From: Selaginella tamariscina
Taxonomy: Eukaryota; Streptophyta; Lycopodiopsida; Selaginellales; Selaginellaceae
Direction of reading: 5' to 3'
NCBI GenBank assembly: GCA_003024785.1
Contig: PUQB01000009.1
Coordinates: 331,001 to 395,000 of the forward strand
DNA: 64,000 nucleotides
The position numbers and the translations under genes are program-made. Below, one piece after another: positions 10,674-23,200 of the stretch. Position 1 is the stretch's first letter. The number at the start of each line of letters is the position of its first letter. Below the pieces are notes generated by a model. That model had not been told where the DNA came from and did no database searches. It worked only from the letters and a program-made list of their open reading frames with translations.

Positions 10674-13600
10674 TTACTGCTTAAGAAGCTCCTTAAGTAT
10701 GGGAATAAGCTTCTCCCTCTCAATGTCTTGCCCTTCATCCTTGTCGTCCTTCTCCTTCTTCACCTCCTTGAGCTTCACAATGCCCTTCCTCTCCTCATCC
10801 TCCCCAATGATCACAACGTAAGGAACTCCTGCGTCCAAAACGTTGCCCAGCTTGTTCTTCAGCTTCGAGGGAGAGATGGCATCGAATTCAGTTTTTATTG
10901 ACGCGGACCATAGCTCGTTTGCAAGTTGGACGGCCTTCTTCATCATTGTGTTGCCCAGGAAGAACACCTGCACCTCTGTCTCGTTTGTTCGCATAGCCTA
11001 GAAAAGAACATTATCAATAAAGTTTCACAACCTACAACACACTGAAACTCTTAATGATGAATGTGTGTGTGTGGGTCTAAGAGAGAGAGAGATGTATCAC
11101 CTAACCTACAACTCCGGATTCTTGATTTAAAATACAGGTATGTATATTTAATAAGCTCCCAAGTTTAATAACAATAATTTCAGATTTATTTAAATAACAA
11201 ACTCTATCTCGTGCTTATGCATGCATCACATAGACTCAACTAACATATATTTGGTTTATATATGAAAATATATACATATATATAGATGTACCTCTATTTC
11301 TACAAGTACTTACTAAAACCAAGATATACAATAATACCAAGCGCGCGCGCGCGCGCACACACACACACACACATCATAAATTTATAGCTATCAACACAAG
11401 TATATGTAAATACAAAGCACGGACCTTGCCACGTTCTTTTTCAAGTTGCTCCATGATCAAGAAGACTCGCTCAATTCCCAGGCTGACGCCCACAGCAGGG
11501 ACCTGTTTTGAACTAAACCCTCCCACAAGGTTGTCGTAACGCCCACCCGCAGCAATAGAGCCAACCTTTATTAAATATACAACACATAAGCTTTTCAGAG
11601 ATTTGCAAATTCAATAGACTCAGGTAGTTTTGCACTTGAGTGCAAGTTATCTAAATAGAGTAAGGTTTTGTTACATATGCATTACATAATTATGAGAACC
11701 AAGTATATCATATAAACGACAATATTCTACAATACCATAAATATATAAGTGCATCATTTACCTGAGTGGTGCCTTTAAATACAGCTTCGTATATAACACC
11801 AGTGTAGTAATCGAGTCCACGTGCCAGGCTCATGTCAAAAACAACGCGATCCAAGCAGTTCGCTGCCTCGAGGTAGTCAAACAACGTGCTCAATTCTTCC
11901 AACGCTTGGCAGCCCTGTTTGATCCAAATACTCCTGCTGCTGCTTTAGCTCCGCTAGCACCTTCAGTGACTCCCCTTTCCTTGCAACGTGGATTCCTATC
12001 TTATCGGCAACTTCAGCAGACAGACCTTTCTCGTTCACCTTGAGCATATGTAATTTAGTACATATTTTGCACCCCCCCCCCCCCCCCCCCCTCTCTCTCC
12101 ACACACACACACTAGCATTATTAATATTATTACCATTTCACTGCGAACTTTTTCCCAAGGAGTTTTGTCCAGCTTATCAATAGCGGAACAAATAGTCCGA
12201 AATTTTTCCGAAGGAACACCACAAATTGCCAGCATTCCATCCAGTAGCTTTCTGTGGTTTAGCTTCACCTGCAATTAAACAGGTTAAACATTCGTTAAAT
12301 ATCACATAACATACACATATGTTAGCATAACACCTTACAATATATCATGAATCAGATACTTCTGTTTATAAAGATTTAATGATGCACACCTCGTATGAGC
12401 CTATGTCCAATTCATCGAGCAGCTCTGTGAGAACTTTAATCACCTCGGCATCGGGCACCATGGGAGGATACTTTCCAGCAATGTCAAAGTCACACTGGTA
12501 AATTCACGGTACCTTCCCTGTGAAGGGTTGTCACGCCTGTACACTTTCGCTATGTGGTACCTCTTCATGTTGGTCAGGTTGTTGGTTGCTATATATCGTG
12601 CAAATGGAACCGTGAGATCGTATCTTAGTGACAGCATTTGACCACCCTGAATATAAAGAGAGAAAACACATGACAATGTACAAACATGTATAGGAATCAT
12701 GGTTACTCTAAAGTATAAAGCATGTATGGATCACTTGAAGGTCAAATTATTTAATGTAGAATGTTATTGAATTGTTACCTGATCAGCCAGATCGTAAATA
12801 AGTTTTGAGTCTTCACCATACTTTCCCATTAGTGTTTCTTTGAGTTCGAACACAGGAGTGTCAATAGAAGCAGCCCCGTGCTTTTTAAAAACTTTGCTAA
12901 TAATATTGAATGCTTTCTCTCTGATCATCATTTGCTCCGGCCCAAAATCACGGGTTCCCTGTATCAAAGTAATAAATGTAATTGAGATCTCTCTCTCTAA
13001 TATGTGTGTGTGTGTTTGTCGAGTACCTGTAACATCTCTTACCTTAGGAACTTGAGGAAGACGTTTGTCCACACTTTCTTCAATGATTCTCCGCAGATCT
13101 TCAACAAACTCTTCAAGGCATCCATCTTTCGAAGCAAAGAATCCTCGAATCTTCATGAACGAATCCTGGAGGTCACCTGTCTCACTGACGAACGCAGCCA
13201 AACACTTACTGCTGCCCCTGCCTACAACCACCTTCATCTTTGGATGGGATTGGTGCTGTGCAATTAACCCTATATAGCAAACAAGAATAAGAATTCCATA
13301 TTTTATCTAATAAAGAAACTTACGTAGAGCAACCGCAGCTTCTAAAGCCATTGCGTCCATTGCCTTATTTACCATCAGGAGAGCCCTTCTGAAGATGACC
13401 CGCTTGTTTTCAAGTACAGTTTCCGCTTCCACAAACTTCAGCTCATTAAAATAGCCCCTCACCAGTTTCATGTCCACTTCTGAATTTTTTACAGCTTCTA
13501 AACTCCTGCTGAAGCTGTATGATATCAGCCGGGAAAAGCTGGATATCAACGACTTAAAGGCGTCCACTAGCAGATAACCAAGCTATTAAGAGCAAGTAAT

Positions 13601-14818
13601 ATTAGAATTGACGCAAACAGATACATATCTATGTCATATATACATATACACAGCTGAAAATACAATAATATACTAGATGCATTCATACATACATGCAAGA
13701 TAAACAAAACATGATTGCATAAATACAACATAGGTACGTGCATATGCGTGGATGCTATTTAGATACATGAGAGAGATATTAAGTTCCAAGCAGATAAGCG
13801 CACGCACAGAACCACCTGCAGATATATGTATGTACATATACATGTGTATATGTATTTATCTAAAGACATGAGCATGCTATAACGTATGTGCAACTTTTAT
13901 GCACCGTAAGAACATATAGCACACCTGTGGTGAAGTGGGTCTAAAACTTGACGACGGCCAGGTTGTCAACTTATCTGTAGAGCTAGATATCCTATTCATC
14001 TCAACCCGCAGGAGATTTAGAGCATTCTTCAGACACTCCTTCAGTGAGCCATGAACCTCAGGAATAGATGCGATAAACTCGGCCTCAAATCCTTTCCTGG
14101 GGCTTATTAGAGTGGAGTTCCACAGCAAGGATTTGATGCTCTTTGCAGAATCAGCCACGGAGCTGTGTGTAGAATCTTGCCTGTAGATTTTATCTTCAAA
14201 AACGCTGCTTTTCACCCTGAGAGCCTCACAGGAGATCCCAGCAACCACATCAGCTATCACCACGAGCTGTGAGGCGATGTGAGCAGTAAGAGCAGCTGCG
14301 CCTAACGACGTACAATCCGCAGTTGAGGCCTGTAGCGCCTCGAGCTCTTCCAATGCAATTCCTACCTCGTATTTACCATTCCCTGCTCCGATTTCGATGC
14401 TTTCTCCCGATTTTCGGATCGTCGCATGCTGTTCTTGATAGAACAGCCGAGAAACAGCGAGTAACGGCTCATCCGAATCTATTTGAATCCGTGTGTTAAG
14501 CGCCTCGCAGATGACCAAAGGCACAGACTTTCGCACTTTGACGCTTCCTAAGAGCAGCTTGTGGAGCGTGACTAGCAATGCCGCCTTGGATTCGGGCACC
14601 GAGAGCAGATCGGGGGAGAATGTGGAGAAATCCGGAGGCGGAGGCAGGAGATTGTACTTACCGGGGAAACCCTTGGAGAGATTCTCGAGGACGACGGGAT
14701 CGATATCTGCGCGAGAAATGCCGTGCGCTACCTCGTTCACGGATTGCGGCGACAGGCGCTGCCCAAGCACAATCCTCTTCCTCGCCTCCATTGCTAGGGC
14801 TTGCATTGCTTTCCACAT
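10674..14818 (-). CDS. Histidyl-tRNA synthetase, cytosolic plant type with long N-terminal extension
   Basis: This class II synthetase charges tRNA-His. Exons read on the minus strand are 13925-14818, 13324-13582, 13043-13255, 12779-12958, 12390-12646, 12134-12268, 11762-12038, 11425-11565 and 10674-10997. The first two encode a helical N-terminal region (start [15 protein letters not shown]) resembling the extension of the ~880-residue Arabidopsis enzyme. The catalytic core follows: TRDFGPEQM (motif 1 region), [38 protein letters not shown] (motif 2), the HisA signature [11 protein letters not shown], and motif 3 [11 protein letters not shown]...[11 protein letters not shown]-terminal anticodon-binding domain ends ILKELLKQ. 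One frame slip near 12500 (a T lost in the run after YREF) and another near 11930 interrupt otherwise perfect homology. The gene faces the FHA gene, and its upstream region has been interrupted by an LTR element 79 bp before the ATG. Confidence 0.92.
11341..11373. repeat. (GC)n(AC)n microsatellite, Z-DNA prone
   Basis: Uninterrupted alternating purine-pyrimidine tract (eight GC then about eight AC units) in a HisRS intron. This is the only long GC-dinucleotide run seen in the window. Confidence 0.9.
12072..12091. repeat. Poly-C run (20 C) in HisRS intron
   Basis: Twenty consecutive C followed by (TC)n and (CA)n in the intron between 12038 and 12134. A shorter poly-C lies at 33357-33369 in an RRP45 intron. 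Confidence 0.9.
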
Positions 14819-14897
14819 CAGGGTTTAACGAGTTTATCCCGACGAATATTCTTTTAGGCTTCAAACAAGAACATTCCCTAGAATATATCACTTACGT

Positions 14898-15101
14898 TGT
14901 AAGATACTGTATATTATGTAATGTAACGTATATACGCATGTGTATATACACACATGCATAGTGACACATGGGTGGTGATCTGGCCGCCATGTGTCAGCGC
15001 CACGTGTCGCATGTGTGCCACGTGGCAGGAGGTCCTTGTATATAAGCAGGGTTTTTGTAGCTTAATGTATCTGACATTTTTAATATATATCGGCTCTTTC
15101 A
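14898..15101 (+). repeat. 5' LTR of Gypsy copy 1
   Basis: Starts TGTAAGATAC and ends CGGCTCTTTCA. It carries a TATA-like TGTATATAAGCAG and several CACGTG G-box cores. A primer-binding site following it (TTGGTGGAGAAG) was not matched to a tRNA. Confidence 0.92.
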
Positions 15102-18100
15102 TTGGTGGAGAAGTTGGGTATTCCTTTCTTCCGCCTTTTCCTTTTCGTGTTTTCATGACGATGAATATGGAGACGGCGTTTAGCATTATTGCTACTGCTA
15201 TTGATGCACAAACAAAGTTGTTGGAGCGCTTTGTTGAGGGTTCGTCCTCCTCTTCCCCGTCTGAGCCTCATGCCGGGGGATCTGCTTCTAGTACTCCTTC
15301 ATCTTCTTCACAGGCCACAAATCCGAGGGTTCGACCCCGATCTTTTTGTGGTGATCCGGGAGATGATGTATACCACTGGTTTGATCATTTCCAAGTCATT
15401 GTTCGTTACCATGGTTGGGATGAGGCCCGTGCTCTCAGAGAATTCCCTACATGTTTGGAAGGTCCTGCGCTCAAGTGGTATAATGGATTGGCTGCGGAGA
15501 TTCAAGCCAATAGTAATCGGTTAACGGAATGCCTCAAACGTACGTTTGGCAAAGTTGAGGATTCAGATGATGCTTTCCAACAATTGCATGCGATACGACA
15601 ACATCCTGGTGAGTCTGTTATGCGGTTCAGTATTAGGTTCGGGGATTTAGTTCGGCGTGCATATCCTAACATGCCTGAGCCATTAAGCTCGGTATGTTAT
15701 GGCCAACTATGCGACCCGAACTTGTTCGATTCGTTCGGGCTCTTCGTCCTACCACATTGGAGGAAGCTTTTGCACTAGCTCAACGTTTTGAGTTGGTGCC
15801 TAGTGAGGGCCGTGTTCCCCTTGGGTTACCTGCTCCTCTTGTTCAGCGTGCTGATCCAATGGAGGTTGATGCTGCTGCATATGTGCCCGCACGGCAAGCT
15901 TTTCGTGGTCGACCTCGGGGCCCACCCCGTGGACCACCTCCACGAAATCGTCCTGCACCTGCTCCAGTACCTGCCCGTGGTGGTCAAAATCCACGGATTC
16001 GTGACAGGAGGAATCGGAACAATGCAGGTCGACCCAATCAAGTTCATTGTTGGGCCTGTTGGGCGCCTGGACATACTTGGAGGGCATGCGATGTGTATCC
16101 TGATTGGCGTCCACCACATCCAGGCTGGCGACCATATGTTCCGGATGGTGTGCCTGTGGCGGCCATTATGGCTAATGATGAGCTTTCAGACGACGAAGCC
16201 TCTCTTGCAGGTGGATCTGTTGCGGAAAACGAGTAATCGTACGGGCGACGGAGGGATCCCGTGCGATGGAGACTTCACCTCCATGTTTTTTCCGCTATGC
16301 ATATCAAGGTTTGCAAGTTCCACCAGATCATCCAGTTTTCACATTTTCTGCACGGGTGAATGATCTTTCAGTCACAGTGCTTGTGGATACAGGATCCAGT
16401 ATGTCTTCCATAACTGCTTCTCTAGCGCATCGGTGCTCATTACCCTTAAGACGTGCAGATAAGGTCTTGCACATTTTATATGGTAATGCAGTCTCGTGCA
16501 GTATCACAGTACACCACTTTGACTACGCTGGTTATGGGTGCCAACTGTAAGTTTCCCTCTGGGTCTCTTAGGGTTGTCCCTTCCCAGGTCTTTGACATCA
16601 TTTTGGGATGTGATTGGTTAAAGCAGTCGAAAGGTACATGTGATTTTTCACTCTCTCCTCCTGTGTTACGCTTGGAGTCTGTGTCTTTGCAGTCTGTTCC
16701 TTTACGTCCAGAGAAGCTTGTTGCTGTTTGTATCACGCATACAGCTCCTTTGATTCCGGTCTTGGGTGGTGTCATCTCAACAGGTTCAAATGCCGGATCC
16801 GTCACCTGAGTGTCGAGCACACTGCATCGAACAACTTAAGAAACAGTATGCAAGTTTGTTCAAATTTGATCTGTCCCAAGGTGCACGTGTGAAGACTCGA
16901 CACTGTATACCCACCGGCAATGCAAAGCCTTTTAAAGTCCCGGTTCGACGTAGGTCACCAAAGGATTTCAGCCATGCGAACAGCTGTTACTGATATGATT
17001 GGTAAACGAGTGTTCGTCCGTCACGGAGTCCATGGGCCTGCGAACCTCATTTGGTTCCCAAGCCTGATGGATCTCTCCGATTTTGTGTGGATTACCGACC
17101 TCTTAACGATGTTACCATCAAAGATGTCTATCCACTTCCGAACTCTGCCGATCTATTAGATCGTTTGGGTCAGAGTCGATGGTTTACTAAGTTGGATTTG
17201 GCATCAGGATATTGGCAGGTTCCTATGGCTGAGGAGGATATTCCAAAAACGGCCTTCCGGACACCATTTGGTCTTTACGAGTTTTTGGTCATGCCTTTTG
17301 GATTGACTTCAGCTCCTGCCACCTTTCAACGCATGATGGATGAGCTTCTTTCCGATATGCCTGATATCACTGCCGATTTTATCGACGATGTGCTCATTCA
17401 TGGGTCTGGTTCTTGGGAGGATCACATTCGTGATGTACGGCGCGTTCTTGATCGATTTCGAGAAGTTGGCCTGAAGTTGAAACTTGAAAAGTGTGTGTTT
17501 GGTTCGACCGACACCACTTACTTGGGTTACCGTATATCTCGAGAGGGTTTACAGGTGGATCCAATGAAGTTGCGAGCTGTTCGAGAGTTCCCTCGTCCCG
17601 TACAGTACAGGAAGTCCAGCGTTTCTTGGGCACGGTGCAGTACTTGGGTCGATTCATCGATCATCTCACTGATCGAACTGCCCCTCTTCGGGAGTTAGTT
17701 CGTCCACAGGTATCTTTCAGGTGGACTCGCAGGTGTCAGCAGGCATTTGACCAGTTAAAAGAGTTCCTGACAACTCCACCATTGCTTCAATACCCAGATT
17801 TTACTCGTCCGTTCATTTTACGAGTAGATGCCTCAGATGTTGGTATTGGTGGTGTATTGATGCAAACTGATGCTGTGGATTCTTCAATTCGACACCCGGT
17901 GGCTTACATTAGTCGAGTACTCACGCCGGCTGAGCGGAATTATTCCACTACTGAAAAAGAATGCCTTGCTGCTGTTTGGGGTTTTGAACGACTTCAGCCT
18001 ACTTACATGGGAGTGAAACACTTTTGGAGTGTGATCATGCTGCTGTCACTTCCTTGCTAAAACGGAAGAATTAGTGGGTCGTGTAGCCAGATGGGCATTA

Positions 18101-19611
18101 CGTCTCCAAGTATATAACTTTAAGGTGGTGCACAGGCCTGGGCGAACAATGGTGGATGCGGATGCACTTTCTCGAGCACCCCTTTCTGATTCCACTTTGC
18201 CTGCTCATGCAGTCGCTGCAGCATTCGGTTTGATACAAGCCCCTCAGGTATTCGATGCCGACTTACCATCCTTGGAACAGTGGCAGGATGCCCAAAAACG
18301 GAACCGTGGACGAGGCAATTACGGATGCGTTTGCAAGTCCTCTTCCGAACCTCGTTTCGACAATATCATGCTCAGTTTCGACTTCAGGATGGTTTATTGT
18401 ATTTTATTGGGACAAATCCAGACAGATGGCGTTGGCTGTGCCCTCTACATATGTTCCACACCTTCTTCGAGCATATCATGATTCGCCTATTGTTGGAGGT
18501 CATCTTGGTCACCAACGAGTGTTGGAGAAGCTCCGCAGATCCTTTTATTGGCCTAGCATGCGTGGTGATGTGATCAGGTATATTCAGAGTTGTCCCATTT
18601 GTCAAACTCGGAATTCCTCTACGACTCGGGCCATGGGGTGTTAGAATCCATCAACGTCTCTCGCCCTTTTGAGTTAATTGCAGTGGATTTAATGGGACCT
18701 TTTCCACGTTCTTCTCAAGGTAACCAGTACATCATTGTCGTATCTGATTATTTAACTCGTTGGGTGGAGGTTGGTGCTCTTCCGGATGCAACTGCCATGT
18801 CAACAGCTTTGTTTTTGTTCGATAATGTGGTTTTGCAGCATTCTTGTCCAGAGCGGATGTTATCAGATAATGGCCCCGCTTTCATTGCAGAGGTATTCCG
18901 AGTGTTGTGTGAGAGGTTAGGGGTAAAACACTTTTGCCTCTCCATATCATCCACAAACTGATGGTTTGGTGGAGCGATTGAATCGGACCTTCAAGGGTAT
19001 GATCTCGAAGTATGTGAACTTCAATCACACTGACTGGGATTGGTATTTGCGATGCTTGAGATTTGCTTATGTAACAGGCATTCAGAGTTCGATTGGTATC
19101 TCTCCATTCAAGGCATTGTATGGATATGATCCTAAGTTGCCTAGTGAATTGGGATTATCATCGAATCTGCCACGTGCCGAGGATGCGAAAATGTGGGCTC
19201 GACATTTGGATGCTGTTTACCTCTTCTGCGTGCAGAGTCTGCTGAACATCTTGGTCGAGCTCAAATACAGCAACAATCTTCTTACAATGCACGACATCAA
19301 ACTCCACCAGACTATGCTGACGGTGACTTAGTACTGGTACGTTTTCCCAAGTTAACCGCACCTGGGCTTGCAACTGGTTTATTACATAAGTGGCTTGGTC
19401 CCTACCGAGTTCTCCGAAAGGTTGGTCCTCAGGTGTATCAGGTACAGTTGGTGGGATCTCATGAGGTTGAAATAGTTCACGTAGTTCGAATGAAACGGTT
19501 TGTTGTTCGAGACTCGTTGACTACATTCGGTCATACCTTAGATGGCCCAACTCACACGGATCCAGGACCATCAGATCCATCACCATCTACACAACCGCAG
19601 AGGGGGGATAA

Positions 19612-19816
19612 TGTAAGATACTGTATATTATGTAATGTAACGTATATACGCATGTGTATATACACACATGCATAGTGACACATGGGTGGTGATCTGGCCG
19701 CCATGTGTCAGCGCCACGTGTCGCATGTGTGCCACGTGGCAGGAGGTCTCCTGTATATAAGCAGGGTTTTTGTAGCTTAATGTATCTGACATTTTTAATA
19801 TATATCGGCTCTTTCA
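19612..19816 (+). repeat. 3' LTR of Gypsy copy 1
   Basis: Same sequence as 14898-15101 apart from a few positions. It is preceded by the polypurine tract AGAGGGGGGATAA at about 19599-19611. Confidence 0.92.
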
Positions 19817-20210
19817 TCGTCTAATTTAAATTTGAAAATTATTTATATATGCGACGGTAGGAATCAAATTATTTATTTACAGCCGTAGATTCACTCGTAA
19901 TCACACTCACGTAATAATATACTAAACCTAGTCTATCTTACTTTATGCTGGAATTTATTATTCTATTAACTAGTTAACGTCTATGAATTCTGCCATATAC
20001 ATGTTGGAAGACGTTAATATAGTATATACACGTGTCTACACACATTTAACATAATACAAGAATTATGAACCTAAGAACAATTAAATGCTGACATCAGCGT
20101 CAAAACTTTCTGCATAAGATCCGCCCGCCCGAATCCAACGGTCCATAGTGCGTTAAACCCTAGAAGAACAGGGTAAACGAAGAAGAACAGGGTTTCTTGT
20201 GCACTGCGGG
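19817..20210 (+). promoter_or_regulatory. Upstream region of the FHA gene, formerly shared with HisRS
   Basis: 394 bp of non-repetitive DNA lie between the 3' LTR and the FHA start codon. A telo-box (AAACCCTAG) lies at about 20154-20162, close to the ATG. Together with the 79 bp at 14819-14897, which also has a reversed AAACCCTGA, it forms what was probably a divergent promoter of about 470 bp. Confidence 0.5.
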
Positions 20211-23200
20211 ATGCCTACCTCGGCCACGATCACGCCTCCGGAGACTAACCTCGGCATTCATCCAGGGATCGATCAGCGCCTCGGAATTCCGCCGGAGATC
20301 AATCAGGACGCAAATGCTGCTTCTACAAGCGTCAGTGATTGTGCTTGGGGTGTTCTTCGAGCCGTATCGGAGATCGCCAGGCAGCGTCCTCAGGTACCGC
20401 ATTTTTCTGTCTCTAGTTTCCGCATTTTCTTGGTATTGAATCGATAATCCTGCATTTCTTCGTGTATTCTTTCGTTAATCATCCATAAAGATCGTATCGT
20501 CAAGCAGCGGATTCATAGGAATCACTAATCATCAAAAAGACCGTTTTTTGAGTCGATCATCCTGCATTTCTTAGCCATTCTTTCGATAATCATTCATAAA
20601 GATGTAGTCGTCAAGCAGTGTTCATAGAAATCAGTAATCCTCGAAATTCTGCGTTTTGAATAATCTCGCGAGGAGGCACCCTTAAGCTAGGAACCCAAAA
20701 TCCCCAAATTTTATCCATATATCCTTATTTTTTCCGTTCTATTTTCATTTTTCTGACGTTTTCTTATTAGGGTCCCAATATCTTCTTCACGAACGATAAA
20801 CATGTTCTAGGTCGCAATGTAGAAAATCCACACTTTCTTTTAAATATCTTCTCAGCGGCAAGCAGTCAGCATTGTACAATATCTCGAAGAAGAGTCGATG
20901 GGAACCAGTTTGCAGTTTTCCTGCAGGATCACAGGTATAAGTTAGTCTACAGAAAATGAGCTTTGGTTTATGGTTGTTTCAGCACGAATGGGACGTATGT
21001 CAATGGGCAGTATCACAGGGGTGGGAAGGAACAGCAGCTGAAGCACGGAGATCTCATTTCTATACGATATGATGGTATGTGTTTGTGTCACACATACGGT
21101 GTGTGTATGCTTCCATTATAGAACTCGTATGTCAATATACACTAGCATTTTCGGATTAGAATCATTCTTTGTAAGGTCGCTGTTATAATAATTGTATGTA
21201 TGTGTATATAATTTGGAAGGATTGTTACAGGGTCTCATTCGCTGGACTTTGTTTACGAGGACATCTTGAAGAGAAAGGCTGCTTGGGAAGAAAATCAAAA
21301 TACTAGCAAGCGTTTGATGGCCGATCTGGGGAATGTGAGCCGTTTAGAACACAAAAACCAGGTTATTCTTAAGTTAGTGCTTAGTTTTTCTCTTTTGGTT
21401 CTTATACATAAATGTGTGTGTTTTGGTATTTGATCATACTAGCTTTGAACGTAATGGATGTGTACAGGAGCTAAGGAGGTTGTTGGAGGAAGAATGCAAC
21501 AAGACTTATAAGCTCCATGCGGACTTAGCAGCTGCCACTATGAAGGCGGCTGAGGTTCGTCTTATTCAATCAAAGCTTCACTTAGTTTGAATAGTCTGTG
21601 ATTAATCACAAGTCTTAACTGCGTATACTCTTCAGTCGTTGGAGGAGGTCCGGAGAGATTGTGAAGCAGAATTTTCTAGACGGTTGCAAGTTTTGGAGGC
21701 GGAGTTGCATGAAAAGGAAAGACAGCTGGAGGAGAGGAATTCAGAATTAGCTGCTCAGAGGAGTACTATAGAAGTTTTAGAAGCTCGGTTAAAGGCAGCT
21801 ACACAATCCCGGCAAGAATTGGAAGAAGCCTTACTTAGGTAAGACATTTACTCATTAATATTAAACATAGTAGCGTATGTTTACTAAAGATTCGTCAATG
21901 TGCATGTTGACCGTATTATAAACAAGATAAGAGTGTCATGTATGTATGTATGCTGTTTTACACCCCCAATATCGAGAATTGGATGCCAACTAGGTTACCA
22001 TTCCACCATCATGTATAACTATATCATAACTTTGAATATATATATTTTCGACTATATATAACTGAACTGATACAAACGAAGTGATAATTGCAGACGCACA
22101 GAGACAACTGTATTATATGTAGTTATCATGACCTTCTTTTTGCAGCAGGGAGCATGCCCCTGTGTAAATGCTAGAGTATATACATATGTGCAATCTCTCT
22201 CTATGTCCACATCAATGTATGATATATTTTAATCGCTGTTTTACAATATAGACCAAGGACGATCGAGAAAGGTTAGAAAAGCAGCTTGAAGAAGACAGAA
22301 ACAGCCGGATGAGAGAACATTTAGAGATTGAGAATCGTCATAAGGCTGCTCTGGATAAAGCTCGAGCCGACAGAGAAGAAAGCTCAAGAGTTAATCTGGA
22401 AGCTGCTTCTTCTCAGCATAAACAGCTTGAAAATCGTATCAAGGCATTGGAGGTGTATATACACATTGTGTGTGTGTGTGTGTCCTTCTGTCTAATGTAC
22501 ATGTGTGTATAATTATCATGTTGTGTGCAGACAGCCAAGAGGAAAGATCAAGAACAGTACGATGACTTCTTAGCGAGATTGGTAACTTCTCACAGTTTAT
22601 ACATTGAATTTTCATAGGCATATGTATATATTGAATTTTCATAGTCATATGTATATATTGAATTTTCATAGTCATATGTATTATGTACATAGGGTTTAGG
22701 GTTGTTGTATACGTATGGACGTATGTATGTGACATGTAATAAGTACATATGTATATACGTATGTATGTATGTGACATGTACATATAACAGCAAACGGAGA
22801 GAGAGCGTACTAAGTCAGAGAATCAAGCTCAAGAGCTTCAAATGCAACTGGCTGGCGAGAGGACCATTTCTACCATGCTCAGACAGGTACACCCAGACAC
22901 AATTATACAAATTATATATTCTATATTAGAATAAGATCATCAAATATAACTCTTATGATTTATTTAACTAACTGAAAGCTAGCAGGAATTAGATAGAACG
23001 AATGAACAGCTATATAAAGTTCACGAAGAGCTGCAAATCGTAAAGGTATAGTCATCTATCATGCACTCAATTTACTATATGTATGATACCTGTACAGATA
23101 TATCAGTACGTGTTGTATTATGTCATTCATTATCGTTAGGGGGCATGGGACGCTGAGAAGACCCGAATGGAGTCTCTAATGCTAGAAAGTAGCAGGCTTG

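Larger units (their letters stand above)
14898..19816 (+). mobile_element. Ty3/Gypsy LTR retrotransposon, copy 1 (broken)
   Basis: A 4.9-kb element lies between two ~205-bp direct repeats. Recognisable parts in order are a retrotransposon gag region (about 15160-15780), a CCHC zinc knuckle (about 16045), an aspartic protease with DTGSS (about 16385), reverse transcriptase (about 17050-17430, active-site box FIDD), RNase H (about 17800-18180), integrase with HHCC and DDE core segments (about 18480-19000) and a C-terminal segment without a chromodomain. A purine tract precedes the 3' LTR. The two LTRs are nearly identical, so the insertion is young. The coding part is broken, with roughly ten interruptions. 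Flanking bases ACGT/TCGT give only an imperfect 4-bp duplication. A near-identical sister copy is at 39213-44140. Confidence 0.93.

Noticed and set aside
14493-14961. Plus-strand frames over the HisRS first exon
   Set aside because: Shadows of the HisRS coding strand. They overlap its start and carry no recognised domain.
22439-22929. Minus-strand Tyr/His/Thr-rich frames in the FHA gene
   Set aside because: Derived from intronic ATAC/ATGT repeats; the region between exons is plainly intron.
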